Part shown: in pieces, positions 1 through 5,985 of the stretch
Layout: each line of letters begins with the position of its first letter
Position numbering within the stretch: position 1 is the first letter of the stretch
Assembly (NCBI GenBank): GCA_030831135.1
Contig: JAURLR010000156.1
Location: 1 to 10,114, forward strand
Reading direction: 5' to 3'
DNA: 10,114 bases
From: Alphaproteobacteria bacterium
GTDB lineage: Bacteria; Pseudomonadota; Alphaproteobacteria; UBA6615
Made by a program: the position numbers and the translations under genes
Notes under the pieces: model-generated
The model's database searches: none
What the model was told of the DNA's origin: nothing
Seen by the model: the letters and a program-made list of their open reading frames with translations, nothing else

Positions 1-25
1 CATCCGAATAACGTTTCCGAGCCAT
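1..25 (-). CDS. Start of IS transposase OrfA (partial, 8 codons visible)
   Basis: ATG at 25 reading leftward gives MARKRYSD before the window ends. GGGGG lies 5 bases upstream of the ATG as a ribosome binding site. The peptide matches my recollection of the N-termini of IS3-family OrfA proteins (small HTH proteins that are usually frameshifted into OrfB, which carries the DDE catalytic domain). Only eight residues are visible, so the call rests mostly on the terminal-repeat-like sequence just upstream and on the broken neighbouring gene. Confidence 0.5.
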
Positions 26-79
26 CACATCCCCCTTCAGTCTCTAAAAATAGTGGCCCAGTTTTAGGGGGGAAGGACA
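1..79 (-). mobile_element. End of an IS3-family-like insertion sequence (partial, runs off left edge)
   Basis: Read leftward, this stretch begins TGTCCTTCCCCCCTAAAACT, continues through a GGGCCACTATTTTTAGAG stretch, and leads with a Shine-Dalgarno-like AAGGGGG into an ATG at 25 encoding MARKRYSD. That arrangement (5'-TG terminus, C-run, then a short leader before OrfA) resembles ends of IS3-family elements, and the peptide resembles the start of their HTH OrfA. The outer boundary near 79 is inferred from where the interrupted transporter reading frame stops looking like transporter. The opposite end and the target duplication lie outside the window, so family and boundary are not proven. Confidence 0.6.
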
Positions 80-412
80 GGCAATGCTGACCGCGATCAG
101 CGTGGCACCGAGATAGACCAGCCAGGCCTTCCAGCGCCAGATCAGATCGACCAGATGGCCGAGCGGCATCTTGAGCACCCAGGGGATGCCGGCCCAGAAG
201 CCGAGGCTGGCCAGGAACGCGGCCGAGAGCCCGAGATACTCCTTGACGAAAAACGTCCCGACAATCGCCGTGATGCCCGACAGCCCTGCGGCCAGATAGA
301 CCATCAGGGGCGGGAGGTAGGACCAGCGGAACTGACGCGCGAGATCGACAAACACGCGGTCAACCATGTGCATAAGCGCTGCGATCACAATTCCCCCGCT
401 CTGGTCCCGCAT
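44..412 (-). pseudogene. MFS-type transporter, N-terminal remnant cut by an insertion sequence
   Basis: The product is an integral membrane protein remnant of about 110 native residues. It has hydrophobic segments around residues 33-54, 62-80 and 94-110, separated by an MFS-like loop (KMPLGHLVDLIWRWK, residues 81-95) equivalent to the conserved loop between helices 2 and 3. The family (MFS, possibly the BT1/folate-biopterin-like branch) is inferred; the substrate is unknown. After residue ~111 the frame runs into IS sequence and adds a short alien tail, CPSPLKLGHYF, before a TAG at 44-46. A complete MFS protein would be around 400-500 residues, so most helices are missing and the product is almost certainly non-functional. 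The start is uncertain: ATGs at 412, 373 and 367 are all in frame, and 367 (MVDRVF) looks most like homologues I recall. It diverges from the aldolase gene. Confidence 0.7.
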
Positions 413-439
413 TGGTGTCCCGTGAGACTATCCTAACAT
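412..439 (+). promoter_or_regulatory. Possible sigma-70 promoter for the aldolase/TauE operon
   Basis: TTGGTG (412-417) and TAACAT (434-439) are separated by 16 bases and could be -35 and -10 boxes, giving a leader of roughly 55 bases before the aldolase start at 502. The boxes are imperfect and the call is from eye only. The -10 lies inside the inverted repeat at 432-450, which would let a bound protein control it. Confidence 0.3.
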
Positions 440-450
440 CGGGCGTTAGG
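432..450. promoter_or_regulatory. Inverted repeat CCTAAC-N7-GTTAGG, candidate operator
   Basis: A perfect 6-base dyad with a 7-base spacer sits between the divergent transporter remnant and the aldolase gene. Symmetry and position suit a dimeric regulator. No regulator gene is adjacent; the LysR gene of the cluster is about 7 kb away. Function is inferred. Confidence 0.35.
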
Positions 451-501
451 GATGCGTTCGCGATATGGCGATGCGATGCCGCCGAAGAGGGAGAAACTGA
501 C

Positions 502-1296
502 ATGACCGAACTCACGAATTCCGCGCTGGAACGTCTCAAGGCCGATGAGCTGTCGCTTGGCATCGGAATCCGGATTACCAGTTCGCCCGCGATTGCGCGC
601 ACCATGAAAACAGGTGGCTTCGACTGGTTGTTCATCGATCTCGAGCATGGCAATCTGGGGATGGAATCCTGCGCCCATGTATCCGTGGCGGGGCTGGATG
701 CCGGGATCGCCCCGCTGGTCCGCGTGCCCCCGGGACAGTTCTGGATGGCGTCCCGGGCGCTGGAAGGCGGCGCGCTGGGGATCGTGATGCCCAACGTCAT
801 GTCGGCAGCCGAAGCCAGACAGGTCGTCGATGTGGTCAAGTTCCCGCCTCTTGGCCAGCGCAATGTGGGCGGCCCGCCGGTACACACCGGCCACACGCCA
901 CGCAGCCACGCGGACTATGCCGCGATGTTCAATGCCAGCAGCCTCGCCGTCGTCATGGTGGAAACGCCCGAAGCCATTGCCGAGGTGGATGCGATCGCCG
1001 CGGTGGAGGGTGTCGATGTGGTGATGATCGGCTGCAATGACCTGTCCACCAGCATGGGCGTATCCGGCCAGACCGATCACCCGAAGGTCGTCGACGCTTT
1101 CGAAAAACTGACGGCAGCATGCAAGAAACACGGCAAATGGGCCGGGGTGGGCGGCGTTCCGAACGACGTCCACGCGCAGCGCTATATCGGGATGGGTGTA
1201 AGGTTCGTGCTGGCAGGCGCGGAAACCGGCTTTCTGGCGGCGGGCGCAAAAGCGCGGTCCGGGGACTTGCGCAAGCTGGACGGGTCCGGCACATAG
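502..1296 (+). CDS. HpcH/HpaI-family aldolase (class II, 2-oxo acid)
   Basis: A 264-residue protein, typical length for the HpcH/HpaI aldolase family (metal-dependent TIM barrels that cleave or form C-C bonds between pyruvate-type enolates and aldehydes such as glyoxylate or semialdehydes). Visible family features are FIDLEHG (residues 44-50, with the catalytic-base His49), Arg74 in LVRVP, the metal ligands Glu154 in VMVETPEA and Asp180 in IGCNDLS, and the repeated glycine-rich strands near the C-terminus. GCNDLS replaces the more common GPADLS, so it belongs to a less studied branch and its substrate cannot be read from sequence. The start at 502 is chosen because GAGGGAGA lies about 8 bases upstream; the frame is open back to 412 but those extra 30 residues are unlike the family. 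The first TauE/SafE gene follows after 24 bases, so the genes are probably co-transcribed. A role in using glyoxylate made by the neighbouring purine pathway is inference. Confidence 0.85.
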   Translation: MTELTNSALERLKADELSLGIGIRITSSPAIARTMKTGGFDWLFIDLEHGNLGMESCAHVSVAGLDAGIAPLVRVPPGQFWMASRALEGGALGIVMPNVMSAAEARQVVDVVKFPPLGQRNVGGPPVHTGHTPRSHADYAAMFNASSLAVVMVETPEAIAEVDAIAAVEGVDVVMIGCNDLSTSMGVSGQTDHPKVVDAFEKLTAACKKHGKWAGVGGVPNDVHAQRYIGMGVRFVLAGAETGFLAAGAKARSGDLRKLDGSGT

Positions 1297-1320
1297 CCCC
1301 CTCACCCGGAGCGACCTCTT

Positions 1321-2082
1321 TTGGAATTCCTTCCCCCCGACATGGACATGCTGGCAACCAGCCTGCTTGTCGTCATCAGCTTTGCCGGCGCCTTCATCAC
1401 AGCGGCCATGGGCATTGGTGGCGGGGTCATCATGATTGCCTTCATGGCGACCCTGATGCCCGCTGCTGCGGTGATTCCCGTTCATGGCGTGGTGCAGGTG
1501 GGCGCGAATGTGACCCGCGCGGTCATCCAGCGCGTCCATATCGACTGGAAGACATCGGCCTATTTCATTCTGGGCAGCGTTGTCGGGGTGTCGAGCGGCG
1601 GCAGCATCGTGGTGACCCTCCCCACCGATATCCTGCGCGCGGGGCTGGGACTGTTCATCCTGTATACCGTCTGGGGGCCGAAGCTGAAATTCGTGGCCGA
1701 GGGCTATTTCACCGTGTCCCTGATCGGGCTGGTGGCGAGCTTTCTGACCATGTTCTTTGGTGCGACGGGCGTCTTCATCGCGGGCTTGCTCAACCAGCGC
1801 GGCTATGGCCCGCAGCAGTTCATCGGCACCCATGCCATCTGCATGGGGGCGCAGCACACCCTCAAGATCATCGTCTTCGGATTTCTGGGTTTTGCCTTTG
1901 CCGACTGGCTTGGCGTGATCGTCATGATGCTGGCTGGCGGGCTTGTGGGCACGCTGCTGGGAAGCCTGGTTCTCAACCGCTTGCCGAGAGAGATTTTCGC
2001 CAAGGGCCTGAAGCTCATTCTCACGCTGCTGGCCCTCAACCTTCTCGCCATGGCGGCGGGAATCTATAGTCTGACCCCATGA
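1321..2082 (+). CDS. TauE/SafE-family membrane permease, first of a pair
   Basis: A 253-residue, mostly hydrophobic protein of the TauE/SafE (DUF81) family, inner-membrane permeases linked to export or uptake of organosulfur and organic anions. The N-terminal half has the family GIGGG (residues 31-35) followed by a HGVVQVGANVTRA segment (55-67). The internal second repeat is divergent: GATGVFIAGLL stands where a second glycine-rich motif is expected, followed by IGTHAICMGAQHT. I predict about 7-8 membrane segments. The start is TTG at 1321, chosen because GGAG (1308-1311) lies 9 bases upstream; the ATGs at 1342 and 1348 have no such site, although starting there would remove only 7-9 residues. 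The stop overlaps the start of the next gene (ATGA), which indicates translational coupling with a second family member. Substrate unknown. Confidence 0.85.
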   Translation: MEFLPPDMDMLATSLLVVISFAGAFITAAMGIGGGVIMIAFMATLMPAAAVIPVHGVVQVGANVTRAVIQRVHIDWKTSAYFILGSVVGVSSGGSIVVTLPTDILRAGLGLFILYTVWGPKLKFVAEGYFTVSLIGLVASFLTMFFGATGVFIAGLLNQRGYGPQQFIGTHAICMGAQHTLKIIVFGFLGFAFADWLGVIVMMLAGGLVGTLLGSLVLNRLPREIFAKGLKLILTLLALNLLAMAAGIYSLTP

Positions 2083-2897
2083 ACGAACTTCTTTCTCTCC
2101 TGCCGCTGGCCGCCGTGCTTGTGGCCACAGGTTGTGTCGCGGGTGTTCTCGCCGGACTGCTGGGTGTGGGCGGCGGAATCATCGTGGTTCCGGTCCTGTT
2201 CACCATGCTGGGGCTGATTGATATCGACGAGTCCGTCCGCATGCATGTGGCCGTGGGCACCTCGCTGGCCAGCATCGTGATCACTTCCATTGTCTCCGCG
2301 CGATCTCATCACAAGCGCGGGGCGGTGGATCTGGAGCTGCTCAAATCCTGGGGGTTCTGGATTTTTGCGGGCTCGATCACCGGCACCCTGATCGCGGGTG
2401 CCGTCGATGGTTTTGTGCTGAGCGCGGTTTTTGCCGCCGTGGCGATGTGCGTGGCGCTTTATATGAGCCTGACCCCACCGGATTTCCGCCTGCGCGACAA
2501 TCTGCCCGCCGGACCGGCCGGTTGGGCCAGCGGCTCCCTGATCGGCGGCTTGTCGGCTATGATGGGGATTGGCGGTGGCACCTTGTGTGTGCCCTTCTTC
2601 AATGCTTTCGGGTTTCCGGTGCATCGCGCTGTGGGCACAGCGGCGGCGATCGGCCTGATCATCGCGGTTCCTGCCGCGCTGGGTTTCATCATCACCGGCT
2701 GGGGGATCGAAGCCCTGCCGTCCGCCAGCGTCGGCCATGTGAACCTGCTGGGACTGGTGCTGATCGCGCCCTTCACCAGCCTGACCGCGCCGTTGGGTGT
2801 GAAGCTGGCCCACAAGCTCTCACCCCGGGCGCTGAAACTAGCCTTTGCCTTCTTCCTGTTTGCGACCTCGATCCGGATGATTTTCGGGCTGATTTAG
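2079..2897 (+). CDS. TauE/SafE-family membrane permease, second of a pair
   Basis: A 272-residue integral membrane protein of the TauE/SafE family. It shows the classic internal duplication: GVGGG (residues 29-33) with VGTS (59-62) in the first half, and GIGGG (163-167) with VGTA (185-188) in the second. Long hydrophobic segments flank a short polar stretch near residues 132-146. The ATG overlaps the stop of the preceding permease by 4 bases, so the two are almost certainly made together. They are clearly different in sequence rather than a recent duplicate. A two-subunit transporter, or two permeases with related substrates, is possible; family members normally act as single polypeptides, so the pairing is notable. 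It is the last gene of its operon and faces the leftward purine operon tail to tail. Transport of a glyoxylate- or aldolase-related anion is only a guess from context. Confidence 0.87.
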   Translation: MNELLSLLPLAAVLVATGCVAGVLAGLLGVGGGIIVVPVLFTMLGLIDIDESVRMHVAVGTSLASIVITSIVSARSHHKRGAVDLELLKSWGFWIFAGSITGTLIAGAVDGFVLSAVFAAVAMCVALYMSLTPPDFRLRDNLPAGPAGWASGSLIGGLSAMMGIGGGTLCVPFFNAFGFPVHRAVGTAAAIGLIIAVPAALGFIITGWGIEALPSASVGHVNLLGLVLIAPFTSLTAPLGVKLAHKLSPRALKLAFAFFLFATSIRMIFGLI

Positions 2898-2923
2898 GCG
2901 GCCAGTTCCGTATACCGGAAAGG

Positions 2924-2950
2924 AAAAAGCCCCGGCGACCGGCCGGGGCT
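2924..2950 (-). terminator. Intrinsic terminator of the leftward purine operon
   Basis: AGCCCCGGC (2928-2936) and GCCGGGGCT (2942-2950) form a perfect 9-bp GC-rich stem with loop GACCG. On the minus strand the hairpin is followed immediately by a T run (2928-2924), the form of a Rho-independent terminator. It lies about 35 bases beyond the permease stop at 2985. On the plus strand the hairpin is followed by CCCCTGACTT without a T run, so it should act mainly on leftward transcripts, though the hairpin may also protect the 3' end of the TauE/SafE message. A smaller dyad (TTCCG-TATAC-CGGAA, 2906-2920) lies beside it. Confidence 0.85.
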
Positions 2951-2984
2951 CCCCTGACTTGGATGTGTAACGGTCGGGGGCGGG

Positions 2985-4376
2985 TTATTGACCCTTCATG
3001 CCGCCCGAAAGTTCTTCGGTCGATTCTTCCGACAGCTCCTGCGGCAGCACGAGATTGAGGATGATCGCGAGGAAGGCGGCGGGCAGCAGGCCCGAGGCCA
3101 GTAGCACACGCAGCGTGTCGGGCACATGCTGAAGCGCACCGGGTTCGAGCTGCAGCCCGAGACCAACCGAGAGCGACACGGCGAAGATCACCATGTTGCG
3201 GCGGTTCCAGTCGACATCGGCCAGCATCGAGATGCCTGCCGCTGCGACCATGCCGAACATGACGACCACGCCGCCACCCAGAACCTCGATCGGGATCGTG
3301 GTGATCAGCGCACCCACCTTGGGGAACAGCCCGGCGAGTATCAGGAAGATCGCACCGAAGGTCACCACGTGCCGGCTCATGACGCCGGTCATCGCGACCA
3401 GCCCCACATTCTGGCTGAACGAGGTGTTCGGCAGGGCACCGAAGATACCGGCAATGGCGCTGCCGAAACCATCGGCATAGGTGGCCCCGGAAATTTCCTT
3501 GTCCGTGGCTTCCCGGCCAGCACCACCCTTGGTGATGCCGGACACGTCACCCACCGTTTCGATGGCCGAGACGAAGGCCATCAGGCAGAAGCCGACAATC
3601 GCGGCAACGCTGAACTCGATCCCGAAATGGAACGGGTCGGGCAGGGCGAAGACAGCGGCCCGGCCCACATTGCCGAAGCTGACCATGCCAAGCGTGGCGG
3701 CGATGATATAACCGACCATCAGGCCGATCAGGACGGCAGCGACCGACCACATGCCACGGGCGAAGAACTTCAGCCCCAGGGTGACGACGATGACGCTGAG
3801 CGCGACCCCCCAGTTCTGGAGGCTCCCATATTCGGGCTTCCCGATCGCCGGGACCCCGCCCGCCGAATACTGGATTCCGACCTTTACCAGTGCGAGGCCG
3901 ATCATCAGAACCACAAGGCCCGTCACCAGCGGTGGCAGGGCAAAGCGGATCTTGCCGATGAACGTACCCAGACAGGCATGGAACAGTCCGCCGACAAGCA
4001 CGCCGCCGAACAAGGCAGGCAGGGCTTCGACACCCTGACCGGCGACCAGCGGAATCATGATCGGCAGGAACGCAAAGCTCGTGCCCTGGACGACGGGCAG
4101 TTTCGCACCCACCGGTCCGATCCCGATGGTCTGGATCAGGGTGGCAACGCCTGCGAAGAGCATCGACATCTGGATCATGTAGAGCAATGCGGGGAAGTCC
4201 GGTGAGTTTGACCCGAACCCGAAACCCGCTGCGCCCGCGACGATGATTGCTGGGGTGACGTTCGATACGAACATCGCCAACACGTGCTGAATGCCCAGTG
4301 GGACAGCCTTGATGATAGGTGGTGTGTAGTTCGGGTCCCGGAGTTGTTCCGGCGACCCAATGCCTGTTAGTGCCAT
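2985..4376 (-). CDS. uacT: NCS2-family urate/xanthine permease
   Basis: A 463-residue inner-membrane transporter of the nucleobase-cation symporter-2 family (UraA/XanP/UacT/UapA fold, 14 helices), importing urate and/or xanthine with protons. Signatures: GIQHVLAM in helix 1 (residues 28-35, His31), QGTSF (97-101), the helix-8 motif ETVGD (273-277; Glu273 corresponds to the substrate-binding Glu of UapA) and the helix-10 segment ALPNTSFSQNVG (314-325), where Gln322-Asn323 match the purine-contacting Gln-Asn. The ending is acidic and Ser-rich (ELSEESTEELS). The ATG at 4376 has an ideal AAGGAGG 8 bases upstream. It is the last gene of the leftward operon, 69 bases after allA, and is followed by a strong terminator. 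Urate is favoured as substrate because every enzyme for urate breakdown is next to it and xanthine dehydrogenase is not; xanthine remains possible. The symbol is by similarity to the E. coli urate permease and is tentative. Confidence 0.9.
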   Translation of the reverse strand: MALTGIGSPEQLRDPNYTPPIIKAVPLGIQHVLAMFVSNVTPAIIVAGAAGFGFGSNSPDFPALLYMIQMSMLFAGVATLIQTIGIGPVGAKLPVVQGTSFAFLPIMIPLVAGQGVEALPALFGGVLVGGLFHACLGTFIGKIRFALPPLVTGLVVLMIGLALVKVGIQYSAGGVPAIGKPEYGSLQNWGVALSVIVVTLGLKFFARGMWSVAAVLIGLMVGYIIAATLGMVSFGNVGRAAVFALPDPFHFGIEFSVAAIVGFCLMAFVSAIETVGDVSGITKGGAGREATDKEISGATYADGFGSAIAGIFGALPNTSFSQNVGLVAMTGVMSRHVVTFGAIFLILAGLFPKVGALITTIPIEVLGGGVVVMFGMVAAAGISMLADVDWNRRNMVIFAVSLSVGLGLQLEPGALQHVPDTLRVLLASGLLPAAFLAIILNLVLPQELSEESTEELSGGMKGQ

Positions 4377-4445
4377 GTTCGTTGCCTCCTTGTTTAATGT
4401 TTGTTTGCAGAACGGGCTGGTCTCGCATGAGGGGCGTTTTCGGGT

Positions 4446-4940
4446 TTAACCCTGCGTTATTGTGAAATGCTCCTCAAACCAGTGCTCCTCCAGATTTGTG
4501 CCGGGGCCGATACGGTCGACCACGGCGAAAAGACCGGGTTCGGACAAGGGCGTAAGAACGCCATGCCATGTTCCCCGGTGGTAGTTCACGCCCTGACCGG
4601 GGCGCGTCAGAAAGGCCTTGGGCTCGTGCGGCGCACCGTTCCGGTCTGCCGCCACGATCACCAGAAACGGGTCGACGGTCATCGGCAGGAAGGCCTGGCT
4701 GCCGTCGGGATGCCGCTCCATCATGTCGAGGGTATAGGGGAAGGACCGGGGCACCGCCTTGAACAGGCTGATCCCGGCGCGCGCGCCATCTCCTGCGAAA
4801 TCCATCGCTGCCAGATCATGGTGGCGGCCGCACATGCCGCGATTGATCATCATCGTGGGCTCACCATCGGCGGCCATCACATCGCCATAGGGCGCGAAGG
4901 CCGCTGCGGTCAGTGGTTGGGCGCGGATGGATCGGGTCAT
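4446..4940 (-). CDS. allA: Ureidoglycolate lyase
   Basis: A 164-residue cytosolic enzyme of the AllA family (cupin-like dimer), normal length ~160-170. It splits (S)-ureidoglycolate into glyoxylate and urea, the last step of the ureide route. Conserved blocks visible are ERHPDGSQAF (residues 75-84), PGQGVNYHRGTWH (114-126) and VDRIGPGTNLEEHW (141-154), the core of the active-site barrel. It lies 19 bases downstream of allantoicase, whose product is its substrate, and 69 bases upstream of the permease, so it belongs to the same leftward operon. The ribosome binding site is weak (GGACA in a short ACGGACACGGACA repeat), consistent with coupling to allantoicase translation. The alternative name ureidoglycolate hydrolase is used in older annotation. 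Confidence 0.93.
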   Translation of the reverse strand: MTRSIRAQPLTAAAFAPYGDVMAADGEPTMMINRGMCGRHHDLAAMDFAGDGARAGISLFKAVPRSFPYTLDMMERHPDGSQAFLPMTVDPFLVIVAADRNGAPHEPKAFLTRPGQGVNYHRGTWHGVLTPLSEPGLFAVVDRIGPGTNLEEHWFEEHFTITQG

Positions 4941-4959
4941 CGCCGTGTGTCCGTGTCCG

Positions 4960-5985
4960 TCATGCGATCATCCCGAAAAGGCGCAAACGGCTGATCCCGC
5001 CATCGGGGAAAATGTTCAGGCGGATATGGGTGACCGGACCGAGGTCGGCGACCTTGTTGCTTTCGATGTCGTGGACGGCATCGGCGGAAAGTTTTTCCGG
5101 CGCGATCAGGCTGTCCCAGAACATCGAGGAGGCGACAACGGCCTTGTCGAGATCGCCGCTGAATTCTGACAGATCGGCGGCCTGAACGGAGAAGCTGTCC
5201 GGGTAATTTCCCTTGTAATGCGCGGTGTCGATTTGCGCGTGGTGGATCGTCCCGCGATGCCCCAGCGCGACGATGATCCAGTCATGGCCGGGTTCGCGGC
5301 GGCGGCGGGTTTCCCAGCCATCCCCCATGTCGAGCCCGCGCCCGGGGGCCAGCATGCGCTGATAGGCCCCGTAATGGGCATCGGAAAAGGCGATCACGCG
5401 CCCGCCATTCAGGGCGGCAGCGAGATCGATCTCCTGGCCTGCAACGGCCCCGGCGTCGAGCGTGGGGGTGCCGTAGACCCGCAGGCGCGCCACGCCGCCA
5501 TCGGGATAGATGTGAATCCGCAGATGGGTCCAGGCTTGCGTGTCGGCGCAGGCGAAGAAGTGGTGGCTGTCAGGCGTGAGGGCCTGCATGGGGAGGATTT
5601 CAAGCCAGTCCGCATCATCGCCGGGGTCACCTGCTGCACGGCAGGCTTCGATCCGGCAGGCCGGGGCGTTGTTGCCGGTGAAATGCGAGGTGTCGATATC
5701 GAAGCCGGTGATCGCGCCGCGCGCGGCCAGCGCAATCACCGCGTGGTCATGTCCGCCATTGCGACGGCGACGGGTTTCCCAGCCATCCATCCATTTCCCG
5801 TTCTCGTCATATTTGTCCGGATAGAAGATTGCCGGGCGGTCATCGAGCATGCGGGAGAGTGGCGCAAAAAATTCATCGCTGGCTGAAACGGCACGTGCTC
5901 CCAGTCCGGCCGAAGCAAGGTTGATCCCGTTGCGCGCAAATGCGGGGACTTCCTTCGGGGCGGTGGCGATCATCTGGTCAGTCAT
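4960..5985 (-). CDS. alc: Allantoicase
   Basis: A 341-residue cytosolic hydrolase that converts allantoate to (S)-ureidoglycolate and urea. It shows the family's two tandem homologous domains: DGWETRRRR occurs twice (residues 67-75 and 222-230), each followed by a variant of IDT-H-GN (IDTSHFTGN 97-105, IDTAHYKGN 252-260) and by a YPDGG/FPDGG strand with RLR (160-169, 326-335). Length agrees with bacterial allantoicases. The start is set at ATG 5985: it overlaps the end of the upstream fusion gene by 8 bases and has GAGGA 8 bases upstream. An in-frame TTG at 6000 would add five residues (MRIFL) and is less likely. The overlap implies translational coupling. Allantoicase rather than allantoate amidohydrolase means the nitrogen is released as two ureas, so the host should profit from a urease elsewhere. 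Confidence 0.95.
   Translation of the reverse strand: MTDQMIATAPKEVPAFARNGINLASAGLGARAVSASDEFFAPLSRMLDDRPAIFYPDKYDENGKWMDGWETRRRRNGGHDHAVIALAARGAITGFDIDTSHFTGNNAPACRIEACRAAGDPGDDADWLEILPMQALTPDSHHFFACADTQAWTHLRIHIYPDGGVARLRVYGTPTLDAGAVAGQEIDLAAALNGGRVIAFSDAHYGAYQRMLAPGRGLDMGDGWETRRRREPGHDWIIVALGHRGTIHHAQIDTAHYKGNYPDSFSVQAADLSEFSGDLDKAVVASSMFWDSLIAPEKLSADAVHDIESNKVADLGPVTHIRLNIFPDGGISRLRLFGMIA

Noticed and set aside
412..501. N-terminal extension of the aldolase starting at ATG 412
   Set aside because: The extra 30 residues look unlike the family, and a good ribosome binding site precedes ATG 502.
433..1857. Long open frame on the minus strand across the aldolase and first TauE/SafE genes (474 codons)
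   Set aside because: It is low-complexity, rich in His, Arg, Asp and Gly, matches no family I know and lies opposite two clearly coding genes. Long antisense frames are common in GC-rich DNA.
2906..2920. Small dyad TTCCG-TATAC-CGGAA as a terminator for the TauE/SafE operon
   Set aside because: Only 5 bp and without a following T run on the plus strand; at most a weak hairpin.
3126..4205. Open frame on the plus strand opposite the NCS2 permease (359 codons)
   Set aside because: Composition is charged and repetitive (D, H, R, E, G), as expected for the antisense of a membrane protein gene, and the permease on the other strand has unmistakable motifs.
4940..4960. Short ACGGAC/ACGGACAC repeat before allA as a regulatory element
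   Set aside because: Too short and imperfect, and explained by a chance repeat in a 19-base gap.
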